Source: Aquabacterium sp. (GTDB lineage Bacteria > Pseudomonadota > Gammaproteobacteria > Burkholderiales > Burkholderiaceae_C). Taken from it: 64,000 nt of DNA. The stretch spans positions 121,329-185,328 of the forward strand of contig NZ_JAQSDR010000027.1 in assembly GCF_029946005.1 (NCBI RefSeq), read 5' to 3'. The translations under genes were made by a program, and so were the position numbers. The notes under the pieces are model-generated. The model was given only the letters and a program-made list of their open reading frames with translations. It was not told the DNA's origin and made no database searches. Shown here one piece after another: positions 45,203 to 53,819 of this stretch; the stretch's first letter is position 1; each line of letters opens with the position of its first letter.

Positions 45203-45936
45203 GCTGCCAAATCCAGGTGGGACCAGAATGAATCATCATAGGCCCAAACCGCAGGTCCCTTGAGGTAGGCGCCCCCCCTCAAATGGGCCTCGAATTCAGC
45301 GCGGGGCCAGGTGCGCCCGCCCAGTGAGGCCAGGTGGCTGGTGCGCTGCTGGCAATCGATGACGGTGATGCCATGCGCACGGCAAAAGCACACCAACGCG
45401 GCAAGCGCAATCTTGGACGCATCAGCCTGCCGGGCGAACATCGACTCGCCGTAAAACATCTGTCCCAGACCGATGCCGTACAGGCCGCCTACCAGGTCGC
45501 CATCCACCCAAGTTTCGAAGGAGTGCACTTGGCCGACGGCATGCCAGTGCTTGTAAGCGGCCTGCATGGCCGGCACGATCCAGGTGCCATTCTGGCCGTG
45601 GCGCGGCGCGTTGGCGCAGGCCTCGATGACTTGGTCAAACGCCGTGTCGATGCGGATTTCGCAGCCCGGTGTGCGCAAAAACTTGCCGATGGTTTTGCGC
45701 AAGGACCGGGTCAATTTGAATTCGTCCACCGGCAGCACCATGCGCGGGTCAGGGGTCCACCATAGGATGGGTTGTCCTTCGCTGAACCATGGAAAGATGC
45801 CATGACGGTAAGCGTCGGTCAGGCGAGCCACGCTCAAATCGCCGCCAGCGGCCAGCAGGCCGGGTGCGTCGGTGTCGGCACCCCAGGCGTGCACGGTATC
45901 GGGGAAGGGGTCGAGCGCGTTAAGCCAAGTGATCAT
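45199..45936 (-). CDS. aat: Leucyl/phenylalanyl-tRNA--protein transferase
   Basis: The 245-residue Aat family member has [44 protein letters not shown] and [29 protein letters not shown]. It adds Leu or Phe to N-terminal Lys/Arg for ClpS-ClpAP degradation. ATG 45936 matches the family start ([13 protein letters not shown]); an ORF to 45993 is not needed. It is translationally coupled to bpt. Confidence 0.93.
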   Translation of the reverse strand: MITWLNALDPFPDTVHAWGADTDAPGLLAAGGDLSVARLTDAYRHGIFPWFSEGQPILWWTPDPRMVLPVDEFKLTRSLRKTIGKFLRTPGCEIRIDTAFDQVIEACANAPRHGQNGTWIVPAMQAAYKHWHAVGQVHSFETWVDGDLVGGLYGIGLGQMFYGESMFARQADASKIALAALVCFCRAHGITVIDCQQRTSHLASLGGRTWPRAEFEAHLRGGAYLKGPAVWAYDDSFWSHLDLAA

Positions 45937-45969
45937 GGTCCCCGAGCATACGCAAGCCATCAACAGACG

Positions 45970-46000
45970 AAAAAAAGCCCGATGGCGAACCACCGGGCTT
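45970..46000 (-). terminator. Rho-independent terminator of the phasin gene
   Basis: On the minus strand AAGCCCG ... CGGGCTT is followed by a T-tract. The inner part also pairs (TGG/CCA around CGAA). It separates phasin from aat. Confidence 0.8.
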
Positions 46001-46139
46001 AAGGGTACCTTGAACGAATTTCAGGAGGTACCGAGGAGACAACCTTTCGATGAGTGCCGTTGTGGTGCAACTGCATCTCTCGGATCGGGTGCCGAAAGCC
46101 AAAGTCAAGGCATTGGCTTTCGGGCCGCACCTTGGCTGA

Positions 46140-46694
46140 TCAGGCAGCCTTGCGGGGCTTGACCGTGGCAGCTTGGGTGGCCTTGACGGCGGTGTTGGAG
46201 ATGGCCTGGAAGTTGGCTTCGGCCACGTCGGCGGCTTGCTTGGCAGCCTTGTGCACCGAGTCAAACGCGTTGTTGGCGGCGGCGACAGCCGACTTCACCA
46301 ACACCACGGCGTTTTCAGTGCCGGCGGGTGCGTTCTTCACGGCGTTGTCCACCACGGACATGAATTTTTTCTGGGCTTCGGACATTTGGCCTTCGGCGAC
46401 CTTGCTGACTTCAGCGCTCGTGCTGGAGGCGATGTCGTACAGGTGACGGCTGTAAGCGGCGGCCTTTTCAGCGGACGGTTGCAGCAGGCTGGTGTTCAGG
46501 GCCAGAAACTCTTGAGCGTCTTTCACGGACAGGACAGCCTTGGTGTGCTCGGACACTTCATCCAGCGTGGCCTTGGCCACTTGCAAATTCAGTTCCACCA
46601 GCTTTTCTACGCCTTCAAAAGCCTTTTGGCCCAGATCCATCAGGGTGGCGATGTTGGCTTTGTGGTTGGCCATGAGTTGTTCAGCGGTCAGCAT
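46140..46694 (-). CDS. phaP: Phasin (PHA granule protein)
   Basis: The 184-residue protein begins MLTAEQLMANHKANIATLMDLGQKAFEGVEKLVELNLQVAKATLDEV, the pattern of betaproteobacterial PhaP, and ends in an Ala/Lys-rich tail (KATQAATVKPRKAA). Phasins coat polyhydroxyalkanoate granules. ATG 46694 is used; an ORF extending to 47075 has no family support. TGC/GCA-rich dyads upstream (46752-46821) resemble PhaR-type operators. It has its own terminator. Confidence 0.93.
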   Translation of the reverse strand: MLTAEQLMANHKANIATLMDLGQKAFEGVEKLVELNLQVAKATLDEVSEHTKAVLSVKDAQEFLALNTSLLQPSAEKAAAYSRHLYDIASSTSAEVSKVAEGQMSEAQKKFMSVVDNAVKNAPAGTENAVVLVKSAVAAANNAFDSVHKAAKQAADVAEANFQAISNTAVKATQAATVKPRKAA

Positions 46695-46751
46695 GTCATA
46701 TCTCCGTAAGATTGATGGGTTAAGTCGCTGCGCTCTGTGCTCAAACTGCTT

Positions 46752-46821
46752 TGTTGCGCTGCAACATGCCCCCAAGTATATGGATCTGCAAATACTTTGC
46801 AAGTTTTTTTTGTGCAGTGCA
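46752..46821 (-). promoter_or_regulatory. TGC/GCA dyad cluster upstream of the phasin gene
   Basis: Three dyads: TGTTGC-GCT-GCAACA (46752-46766), TGCAAA-TAC-TTTGCA (46787-46801) and TGCA-G-TGCA (46813-46821). The first two have identical 6-3-6 geometry. PhaR regulators of phasin genes bind TGC/GCA-rich palindromes, so these are candidate PhaR sites. Confidence 0.45.
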
Positions 46822-46926
46822 GCAAAAGGTGGGTGAAAGCTTGGTTTTTTCCACTTTTGTCGGGGTGGGGCTCGGCTTGACCTACACTTGGCGTCCTCGA
46901 ATCCACACACTCCTGATCGATTAATC

Positions 46927-47463
46927 ATGAGCCTGCTGCTAGTCTCTCCCGGTGCCAAAGCACCCGATGCGTTCAACGTCATCATCGAAATCTCGGCCAA
47001 CGCCGACCCTGTCAAGTACGAAGTCGACCATGAAACCGGTGCGGTTTTTGTGGACCGCTTCATGGGCACGGCCATGCACTATCCGTGCAACTATGGCTAC
47101 GTGCCACAAACCCTCGCCGACGATGGCGATCCGGTCGATGTGCTGGTCGTGACGCCTTTCCCCCTGCCTCCTGGCGTGGTGGTGGCCTGTCGTCCCCTGG
47201 GCATCCTGAAGATGGACGACGAAGCCGGTGGTGACTCCAAACTGGTGGCCGTGCCGACTGAAAAGCTGTGCCCCATGTACAAGAAGGTCCAGACCCTGGA
47301 AGACCTGCCCGAGCTGTTGCTGGCGCAGATCAAGCATTTCTTCGAGCACTACAAGGACCTGGAGCCCGGCAAGTGGGTGAAGGTCATTGGCTGGGCTGGC
47401 ATGGAAGACGCCAAGGCCGAAGTGACGACCGGCATCGCCAACTTCAACAAGAAGCACGCCTGA
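46927..47463 (+). CDS. ppa: Inorganic pyrophosphatase
   Basis: The 178-residue type I PPase has DVLVVTPFPLPPGVVVACRPLGILKMDDEAGGDSKLVAVP. The metal-binding motif DDGDPVDVLV and KYEVDHETGAVFVDR are also present. It hydrolyses pyrophosphate to drive biosynthesis. I start at ATG 46927, the family N terminus; a longer in-frame ORF from 46888 is not needed. It is divergent from the phasin gene and followed by a strong terminator. Confidence 0.95.
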   Translation: MSLLLVSPGAKAPDAFNVIIEISANADPVKYEVDHETGAVFVDRFMGTAMHYPCNYGYVPQTLADDGDPVDVLVVTPFPLPPGVVVACRPLGILKMDDEAGGDSKLVAVPTEKLCPMYKKVQTLEDLPELLLAQIKHFFEHYKDLEPGKWVKVIGWAGMEDAKAEVTTGIANFNKKHA

Positions 47464-47484
47464 TTTTTTGATCGAGCCTGCATG

Positions 47485-47524
47485 AAAAAACCGCCGGGCC
47501 CGTGAGGGCTTTGGCGGTTTTTTT
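47485..47524 (+). terminator. Rho-independent terminator of ppa
   Basis: Outer stem AAAACCGCC/GGCGGTTTT with an inner GCCC-GTGA-GGGC hairpin, followed by a T-tract. The A-rich side also gives a T-run for the minus strand, so it may end the convergent aminotransferase transcript too. Confidence 0.85.
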
Positions 47525-47541
47525 CTGTCGGAACGCAAGGT

Positions 47542-48864
47542 TCATTCCAGGCGTTTGATCACCTTGGCCAGTGTTGATGCAATCTGGTCGATCTGGCTGT
47601 CGTTGATGATCAGTGGCGGCGAAATGGCGATGTTGTCGCCCGCAGCGCGCACCAGCACACCTTCTTCCCAGCAGCCCAAGAAGGCCTCAAAGGCCCGGCG
47701 ACCAGGGGCAGCGCCAGCCCGCGGTGCGAACTCGACCGCCACCACGGCGCCCGTGTTGCGGATGTCCACCACGTTGGGCAGGCCCTTGAGGGCGTGGAAG
47801 GCCGACTCGAACTTGGACTCCAGTTGCGCACCGCGCGTCAGCAGGCCCTCTTCTTCGTAAGTGTCCAGGGTGCCGTGGGCGGCGGCGCAGGCCATGGGGT
47901 GGGCCGAATAGGTGTAGCCGTGGGGCAGCTCGATGGCGGTGGGCGGACCCTGCATGAACGTGTCGTGGATGCCTTGTTTGGCGAACACGGCGCCCATGGG
48001 GATGACGCCATTGGTGATGCCTTTGGCGGCGGTCAGCAGGTCGGGTGTCACGCCATAGTGCTGTGCCGCGAAGGTCGAGCCCAGTCGGCCGAACCCGGAA
48101 ATCACCTCGTCAAAAATCAGCAGGATGCCGTGCTTGTCGCAGATGTCGCGCAGGCGCTGCAGGTAGCCTTTGGGGGGCAGCAGCACGCCCGTTGATCCGG
48201 CCATGGGCTCGACAATGACGGCGGCGATGGTGGAAGCATCGTGCAGCGTCACCAGGCGTTCGAGGTCATCGGCCAACTCCGCACCGTGCTCAGGCTGACC
48301 TTTGGTGAAGGCATTGCGAGCCAGGTCATGGGTGTGGCGCAGGTGGTCCACGCCGGTGACCAGGTTGCCAAACAGCTTGCGGTTGGGGCCCAGTCCACCC
48401 ACGGCGGTGCCCGCGAAATTGACGCCGTGGTAGCCCCGCTCTCGCCCGATCAAGCGGGTGCGGTGGCCTTCGCCCCGCAGGCGGTGGTAGGCGATGGCGA
48501 TCTTCAAGGCCGTGTCCACGGCTTCAGAGCCCGAATTGGTGAAAAACACCTTGTTCAGGCCTTCCGGCGTCAGTTTGACCAGCCGTTCTGCCAGCGAAAA
48601 CGCCAGGGGGTGGCCCATTTGAAAGGGCGGCGCATAGTCCATCTCCGCCACTTGACGGGCAATCGCCTCGACGATACGTGGTCGGGCATGACCCGCATTG
48701 ACGCACCACAGACCCGACGTGCCATCCAGGATCTCGCGCCCCTCGGGCGTCCAGTAATGCATGCCATTGGCCTTGGCCAGCATGCGCGGTGACTGCTTGA
48801 ATTCCCGGTTTGCCGTGAATGGCATCCAGAAGGCGTCCATGTTTGGGTTCACGTTGTGCTCCAT
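47542..48864 (-). CDS. Omega-amino acid:pyruvate aminotransferase (class III)
   Basis: The product (440 residues) opens with NMDAFWMPFTANREFKQSPRMLAKANGMHYWTPEGREILDGTSGLWCVNAGHARP. The PLP-Lys region is LLTAAKGITNGVIPMGAVF, preceded by LLIFDEVISGFGRLG. It strongly resembles the Pseudomonas beta-alanine:pyruvate aminotransferase (BauA/OmegaAPT), which transfers amino groups from omega-amino acids to pyruvate. Substrate breadth cannot be read from the sequence. It lies between ppa and aceA, divergent from aceA. Confidence 0.88.
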   Translation of the reverse strand: MEHNVNPNMDAFWMPFTANREFKQSPRMLAKANGMHYWTPEGREILDGTSGLWCVNAGHARPRIVEAIARQVAEMDYAPPFQMGHPLAFSLAERLVKLTPEGLNKVFFTNSGSEAVDTALKIAIAYHRLRGEGHRTRLIGRERGYHGVNFAGTAVGGLGPNRKLFGNLVTGVDHLRHTHDLARNAFTKGQPEHGAELADDLERLVTLHDASTIAAVIVEPMAGSTGVLLPPKGYLQRLRDICDKHGILLIFDEVISGFGRLGSTFAAQHYGVTPDLLTAAKGITNGVIPMGAVFAKQGIHDTFMQGPPTAIELPHGYTYSAHPMACAAAHGTLDTYEEEGLLTRGAQLESKFESAFHALKGLPNVVDIRNTGAVVAVEFAPRAGAAPGRRAFEAFLGCWEEGVLVRAAGDNIAISPPLIINDSQIDQIASTLAKVIKRLE

Positions 48865-48953
48865 GTGTTTTCAAGCCACCCTACAGCATTGGGCCAGTGC
48901 TGGCATTTTTACGCCCAAAAATGGGGAAGATGGAGTCTTGGCTGAAAAATTGA

Positions 48954-48967
48954 GTCTTATATAAGAC
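48954..48967. promoter_or_regulatory. Perfect 14-bp palindrome in the aceA promoter region
   Basis: GTCTTATATAAGAC is perfectly self-complementary and is followed by ATAAGTCTT, making a second overlapping AAGAC-ATAA-GTCTT dyad. It lies just upstream of the predicted -35 hexamer. Confidence 0.55.
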
Positions 48968-48975
48968 ATAAGTCT

Positions 48976-49003
48976 TTGAAATCTTCGCTGAACTCTGTAG
49001 AAT
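48976..49003 (+). promoter_or_regulatory. Predicted sigma-70 promoter of aceA
   Basis: TTGAAA (48976-48981) and TAGAAT (48998-49003) are separated by 16 bp. The start of transcription would be near 49010, leaving a leader of about 36 bases. Confidence 0.55.
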
Positions 49004-49045
49004 CGCGGGTTTTCCTCGTACCCACCAACCTCCCCCGGAGATGTC

Positions 49046-50362
49046 ATGACGAAACTCACCCGCGAACAACAGATCGCCGCCCTGGAAAAAGACTGGGCCG
49101 AAAACCCCCGCTGGAAGCTGGTCACGCGCGGTTACTCCGCTGCTGACGTTGTGCGTCTGCGCGGCAGCCTGCAGCCTGAGTACACCTTGGCCAAGAACGG
49201 CGCTGAAAAGCTGTGGGAAAAAGTCAACGGCGGCGCCAAGAAGGGCTACGTCAATGCCTTCGGCGCGATCACCGCTGGTCAAGCCATGCAACAAGCCAAG
49301 GCTGGCCTGGAAGCCGTGTACCTGTCGGGCTGGCAAGTCGCCGCCGACGGCAACACGTCGGAAACCATGTACCCCGACCAATCGCTGTACGCGTACGACT
49401 CGGTGCCCACCATGGTTCGCCGCATCAACAACACGTTCAAGCGCGCTGACGAAATCCAATGGGGCCGTGGCATCAACCCAGGCGACGAAGGTTTCGTTGA
49501 CTACTTCCTGCCGATCGTCGCTGACGCTGAAGCCGGTTTCGGTGGCGTTCTGAACGCTTTCGAACTGATGAAGAACATGATCGCTTCGGGCGCTGCTGGT
49601 GTTCACTTCGAAGACCAATTGGCTGCTGTGAAGAAGTGCGGCCACATGGGCGGCAAGGTTCTGGTTCCTACCCGTGAAGCCATCGAAAAGCTGAAGGCTG
49701 CTCGTTTCGCTGCTGACGTGATGGGTGTGTCCACGATCGTTCTGGCCCGTACCGATGCTGAAGCTGCCAACCTGTTGACCAGCGACTGCGACGACAACGA
49801 CAAGCGTTTCGTCACCGGCGAGCGCACTCAAGAAGGCTTCTACCGCGTCAAGAACGGTCTGGAACAAGCCATCAGCCGTGGCGTTGCTTACGCTCCCTAC
49901 GCCGACTTGGTCTGGTGTGAAACTGGCGTGCCTGACATTGGCTTTGCCCGTGAATTCGCGCAAGCTGTGCACGCCGCCTGCCCCGGCAAGCTGCTGTCGT
50001 ACAACTGCTCGCCTTCGTTCAACTGGAAGAAAAACCTCAACGACAAGCAAATCGCTTCGTTCCAAGAGGACCTGTCGGCCCTGGGCTACAAGTACCAGTT
50101 CATCACGCTGGCTGGCATCCACATCAACTGGTACAACACGTTCCAGTTCGCTCACTCCTACGCCAACGGCGAAGGCATGAAGCACTACACTGAAATGGTC
50201 CAAGAACCCGAATTCGCTGCTCGCGAAAAGGGCTACACCTTCGTGTCGCACCAACAAGAAGTCGGCGCTGGTTACTTCGACGACGTGACCACCGTGATCC
50301 AAGGTGGTTCGTCTTCCGTGAAGGCCCTGACCGGCTCGACCGAAGAAGAACAGTTCCACTGA
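49046..50362 (+). CDS. aceA: Isocitrate lyase
   Basis: The 438-residue enzyme has the catalytic motif KKCGHMGGK (Cys about residue 198) and the metal/substrate region [13 protein letters not shown]. It splits isocitrate to succinate and glyoxylate, the entry to the glyoxylate shunt for growth on acetate or fatty acids. Codon use is clearly different from neighbours: many GCT, CGT, GTT and TTC codons, typical of highly expressed genes. It is followed by a strong terminator. Confidence 0.97.
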   Translation: MTKLTREQQIAALEKDWAENPRWKLVTRGYSAADVVRLRGSLQPEYTLAKNGAEKLWEKVNGGAKKGYVNAFGAITAGQAMQQAKAGLEAVYLSGWQVAADGNTSETMYPDQSLYAYDSVPTMVRRINNTFKRADEIQWGRGINPGDEGFVDYFLPIVADAEAGFGGVLNAFELMKNMIASGAAGVHFEDQLAAVKKCGHMGGKVLVPTREAIEKLKAARFAADVMGVSTIVLARTDAEAANLLTSDCDDNDKRFVTGERTQEGFYRVKNGLEQAISRGVAYAPYADLVWCETGVPDIGFAREFAQAVHAACPGKLLSYNCSPSFNWKKNLNDKQIASFQEDLSALGYKYQFITLAGIHINWYNTFQFAHSYANGEGMKHYTEMVQEPEFAAREKGYTFVSHQQEVGAGYFDDVTTVIQGGSSSVKALTGSTEEEQFH

Positions 50363-50409
50363 TCTGCGCCGTGAGGTCCGCTGCAAGCGGGCTTCGCGTG
50401 TGATCGCGC

Positions 50410-50436
50410 AAGGCCGCCCCTCGGGGCGGCCTTTTT
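50410..50436 (+). terminator. Rho-independent terminator of aceA
   Basis: Stem AGGCCGCCCC/GGGGCGGCCT with a 2-base apex (the effective loop is larger), followed by TTTT. It lies about 50 bp after the aceA stop. Confidence 0.9.
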
Positions 50437-50467
50437 CATGGTGGCCCGCATAGTTGGGGTGTGGGGC

Positions 50468-51484
50468 TCAGAACCGAAGCTTGATGCCCGTGCCAATGGC
50501 CCAGGCTTGTTCGCGTGGAAGGGTCACATCCGGGCGAGGCCAGAACGTCCCCAGGATGAGTTCGCCGATCAGGAAGTCCTTGTAAATCGGCTGAGACCAC
50601 TTGGCCTGCACTCCGTAGTCGGCCACGGTGACTGGGTCGCCGATGACGCCGCCCAACAACGCCTCGAGCGACAGCAGTCGCTGCCCTCCGTAGGATTTGT
50701 AAGTGCCCCAGCTGCTGGACCAGGCGACGTCTTTGGTCTCGCGCGTCACGGTGGCCGAGTTGAGCCAGCGGGCCACCAGGGTGGATGTCAGGGTGCGTTC
50801 ATAAGACAGGGCGGTGGTTGATCCGAGTTTGTCATCCGAGCTGTAAAACAGCGTTTCACGAAAGTCGATCCGGTCAACCGTGCTGAGCAGCCAAGGTTGG
50901 TGATAGCGTGCTTGGGCATAGGGTTTCAGTCCGCCGCGAAAGCCCAGCCGCAAGTCGACCGAGTCTCGCAAGGTGGCACCAATGCCGGCAAAGAAGGCGT
51001 TGTCTCGGTTGCCCCCACGCAGAAGCTGTTGTTGCCGAGAAAAGGTATCGGGCTGGTCGGAAACGATTTGGCTGCGGTCGTCATTGCCCACGAACAGGTA
51101 CTGGTAGGACTCCAGATTGGGCAAACGAAATCGGGCCTTGAAACGCACACCGGTCGTGGCAGACTGGTCTTGCCGTTTGTAGACGTTCAGTCCAAGTTCG
51201 CCTTCGCTGACTTTGCCGCCTTCAGAAAAGGGGATGTCTCCGAACCAGCCGTCCACCCCGCTGGCCAACCATTCCACGGAGGAGCGCACCTTGCCACGTG
51301 TGGCGTCGATGAGTCCTTCGTCGCTTGGCGAGGATGGCGCGCCAAAAGGGGGGCTTTGGGTTGATGTGGTCTCGCTCGGCTGGGGAGTTTGTGCTGAAGC
51401 CATGGGCGAAGTCAGCATCCCGGTGATCAGCGCCAAGAATAGGGTGGGCCAAGGCCCGCATCGAGTGTTGATGCTCATTCTCAT
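50468..51484 (-). CDS. Putative outer-membrane beta-barrel protein
   Basis: The product (about 338 residues) has a signal peptide (CGPWPTLFLALITGMLTSPMASAQ) and a Pro/Ser/Thr-rich linker. A series of alternating amphipathic strands (GELGLNVYKRQ, TTGVRFKARFRLP, VDLRLGFRGGLKPYAQARYH, TTALSYERTLTSTLVARWL, QAKWSQPIYKDFLIGELILG) ends with a C-terminal aromatic IGTGIKLRF. This is typical of barrel proteins inserted by BamA. No family is recognised. The start is uncertain (ATG 51484 or 51478); the ORF extends to 51748 without support. Confidence 0.6.
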   Translation of the reverse strand: MRMSINTRCGPWPTLFLALITGMLTSPMASAQTPQPSETTSTQSPPFGAPSSPSDEGLIDATRGKVRSSVEWLASGVDGWFGDIPFSEGGKVSEGELGLNVYKRQDQSATTGVRFKARFRLPNLESYQYLFVGNDDRSQIVSDQPDTFSRQQQLLRGGNRDNAFFAGIGATLRDSVDLRLGFRGGLKPYAQARYHQPWLLSTVDRIDFRETLFYSSDDKLGSTTALSYERTLTSTLVARWLNSATVTRETKDVAWSSSWGTYKSYGGQRLLSLEALLGGVIGDPVTVADYGVQAKWSQPIYKDFLIGELILGTFWPRPDVTLPREQAWAIGTGIKLRF

Positions 51485-51571
51485 CGTTGTCCCAAAAGTG
51501 TGCCTCATCGCAGCATACTGCTCGGAAGGGTTGTGTGCCATTGGCCGAGCGATGATGGTGGTACAGAAGGC

Positions 51572-51577
51572 TACAAT
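51572..51577 (+). promoter_or_regulatory. Candidate -10 element for the thrS leader
   Basis: TACAAT lies 70 bp before the threonine-rich leader ORF; transcription would start near 51584 and give a leader of about 205 bases before thrS. No convincing -35 is seen. Confidence 0.35.
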
Positions 51578-51646
51578 GCCACATTGGCGCCAAATGTGGG
51601 TGCGCCCAGCGCGACAGGTAAGGAACGTAGAAAGGCAGAATCGGTT

Positions 51647-51694
51647 ATGACACCGCGAACTTCGACCATCACTTTTACCTCGACCGAGGTTTAG
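51647..51694 (+). CDS. Threonine-rich leader peptide (15 aa) of thrS
   Basis: The ORF reads [15 protein letters not shown]: 6 of 15 residues are Thr (codons ACA, ACT, ACC, ACT, ACC, ACC) and 2 are Ser. A ribosome site AGAAAGG lies about 11 bases upstream. It is followed by a terminator whose 5' arm can pair with the segment right after this stop codon. The arrangement is that of a leader peptide whose translation senses charged tRNA-Thr. Confidence 0.7.
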   Translation: MTPRTSTITFTSTEV

Positions 51695-51701
51695 TCGACT
51701 G

Positions 51702-51742
51702 GCCGCTGCTTTCGTTTTCCTGCTCCATTCAGAAAGCGCGGC
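51702..51742 (+). promoter_or_regulatory. Putative antiterminator of the thrS attenuator
   Basis: GCCGC-T-GCTTTC (51702-51713, with T51707 bulged) pairs with GAAAGCGCGGC (51732-51742) over 11 bp. This pairing takes the whole 5' arm of the terminator hairpin. A ribosome at the leader stop codon (51692-51694) would cover 51702-51706; one stalled on the last Thr codon would not. Confidence 0.6.
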
Positions 51743-51759
51743 GAACACCGCGCTTTTTT
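51733..51759 (+). terminator. Attenuator (rho-independent terminator) before thrS
   Basis: A 9-bp stem AAAGCGCGG/CCGCGCTTT with loop CGAACA and a run of six Ts lies 30 bp before the thrS start codon. It cannot be the terminator of the upstream gene, which is on the other strand. Confidence 0.85.
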
Positions 51760-51788
51760 GTTGCGCTTCCCCTTTTAAGATTCATCAC

Positions 51789-53708
51789 ATGATTTCCATT
51801 CAACTTCCAGACGGCTCCAAACGAGAATTCCCCGGCCCGGTCACCATCGCCGACGTGGCCGCCTCCATTGGCGCCGGCCTGGCCAAGGCAGCCTTGGCCG
51901 GTCGGGTCGGGCAGGGCGAGAGCGCCCGGGTGGTGGACACCAGTTACCTCATGGAGGCAGACACGTCGCTGGCCATCATCACGGACAAGGACACCGCCGG
52001 GCTGGACGTGATCCGCCACTCCACAGCCCACTTGCTGGCCTACGCGGTCAAAGAGCTGTTCCCCGAAGCGCAGGTCACCATCGGCCCCACCATCGAGAAC
52101 GGCTTCTATTACGACTTCGCCTACAAGCGTCCCTTCACGCCCGACGACCTGATCGCCATCGAAAAGAAGATGGGCGACTTGGCCAAGAAGGACGAGAAGG
52201 TCGAACGCCGCGTGCTACCGCGCGACGAAGCCGTGGCCTACTTCAAAAGCCTGGGTGAGCATTACAAGGCCGAGATCATCGAGAGCATCCCGGCCGACCA
52301 GGACGTATCGCTCTACAGCGAAGGCGCTTTCACGGACTTGTGCCGCGGCCCCCACGTGCCCAGCACGGGCAAGCTCAAGCACTTCAAGCTGATGAAGGTG
52401 GCCGGTGCCTATTGGCGTGGTGACCACCGCAACGAGCAATTGCAGCGGATCTACGGCACGGCCTGGGCCACCAAGGACGACCTGCAGAAGTACCTGACCC
52501 TGCTGGAAGAAGCCGAGAAGCGCGACCACCGCAAGCTGGGCCGCGAACTCGACCTGTTCCACATTGATGACCACGCGCCCGGCGTCGTGTTTTGGCACCC
52601 CAATGGCTGGACCGTGTGGCAGGCCGTGGAGCAGTACATGCGCCAGGTCTACCGCGACAACGGCTACAGCGAAGTCAAGGGCCCGCAGATCCTGGACAAG
52701 ACACTGTGGGAGAAGACCGGCCACTGGGACAAGTACCGCGAGAACATGTTCACCACTGAGAGTGAAAAGCGCGACTACGCCTTGAAGCCCATGAACTGCC
52801 CGGGCCACATCCTGATCTTCAACCAAGGCATCAAGAGCTACCGCGATCTGCCGGTGCGCTACGGCGAGTTCGGCCAATGCCACCGCAACGAACCCACCGG
52901 CGGACTGCACGGCATCATGCGTGTGCGCGGCTTCACGCAGGACGACGGCCACATCTTCTGCACCGAAGACCAGATCCTGCAAGAGTGCGTGGATTTCACG
53001 GCCTTGCTGCAGAAGGTCTACCTGGACTTTGGCTTCACCGACATCATCTACAAGGTGGCCACGCGCCCCGAGGCCCGCATTGGCAGTGATGAAGTCTGGG
53101 ACAAGGCTGAACAGGCCTTGATCGAAAGCCTGCGCGCCACCGGCAGTGATTTTGAAATTGCGCCGGGTGAGGGGGCTTTCTACGGTCCCAAGATCGAGTA
53201 CACCCTGAAAGACGCTCTCGGCCGCCATTGGCAGTGCGGCACCATCCAGGTCGATTTCTCAATGCCGCAGCGCCTGAACGCCGAATATGTGACGGACACC
53301 AGCGAGCGTCAGCACCCTGTGATGCTGCACCGCGCCATCCTGGGCAGCCTGGAGCGTTTCATAGGAATTCTGATCGAACAGCACGCTGGCGCCTTGCCCG
53401 GCTGGCTGGCGCCGACCCAGGTTGTGGTCCTCAATATCACGGATGCGCAGGCGGATTACGTCAAACAAGTGGCCAAAACATTGCAAAAACAAGGACTTAG
53501 GGTCAAATTGGATTTGCGTAACGAGAAAATCACCTATAAAATCCGCGAGCATTCGCTACAGAAGGTGCCTTACATCCTCGTTGTCGGTGACAAAGAGAAG
53601 GATGCTGGTGCCGTCGCCGTGCGCGCCCGGGGCAATCAAGACCTCGGTGTGATGTCGCTAGACAGCTTCTCCCAGAGGATTGCTCAAGACATCGCCAGCA
53701 AGGCTTGA
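51789..53708 (+). CDS. thrS: Threonyl-tRNA synthetase
   Basis: The enzyme (639 residues) has an N-terminal TGS domain and the editing domain [16 protein letters not shown] (HxxxH zinc/editing site). The class II catalytic core includes [27 protein letters not shown] and [21 protein letters not shown], followed by the anticodon-binding domain. It charges tRNA-Thr and clears Ser-tRNA-Thr. It heads thrS-infC-rpmI-rplT-pheS. The leader just upstream carries a threonine-codon attenuator candidate. Confidence 0.97.
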   Translation: MISIQLPDGSKREFPGPVTIADVAASIGAGLAKAALAGRVGQGESARVVDTSYLMEADTSLAIITDKDTAGLDVIRHSTAHLLAYAVKELFPEAQVTIGPTIENGFYYDFAYKRPFTPDDLIAIEKKMGDLAKKDEKVERRVLPRDEAVAYFKSLGEHYKAEIIESIPADQDVSLYSEGAFTDLCRGPHVPSTGKLKHFKLMKVAGAYWRGDHRNEQLQRIYGTAWATKDDLQKYLTLLEEAEKRDHRKLGRELDLFHIDDHAPGVVFWHPNGWTVWQAVEQYMRQVYRDNGYSEVKGPQILDKTLWEKTGHWDKYRENMFTTESEKRDYALKPMNCPGHILIFNQGIKSYRDLPVRYGEFGQCHRNEPTGGLHGIMRVRGFTQDDGHIFCTEDQILQECVDFTALLQKVYLDFGFTDIIYKVATRPEARIGSDEVWDKAEQALIESLRATGSDFEIAPGEGAFYGPKIEYTLKDALGRHWQCGTIQVDFSMPQRLNAEYVTDTSERQHPVMLHRAILGSLERFIGILIEQHAGALPGWLAPTQVVVLNITDAQADYVKQVAKTLQKQGLRVKLDLRNEKITYKIREHSLQKVPYILVVGDKEKDAGAVAVRARGNQDLGVMSLDSFSQRIAQDIASKA

Positions 53709-53819
53709 GGTGAAGCGTGGGTGTTTTCAGCCCACGCCAGCTTCGCTTTCCGGGACGCGTGTTTCATTGTTGACTGGTGCGAGCTCTATTGAAGAGCCCG
53801 TGGCCTGAAGGAATTCGAG

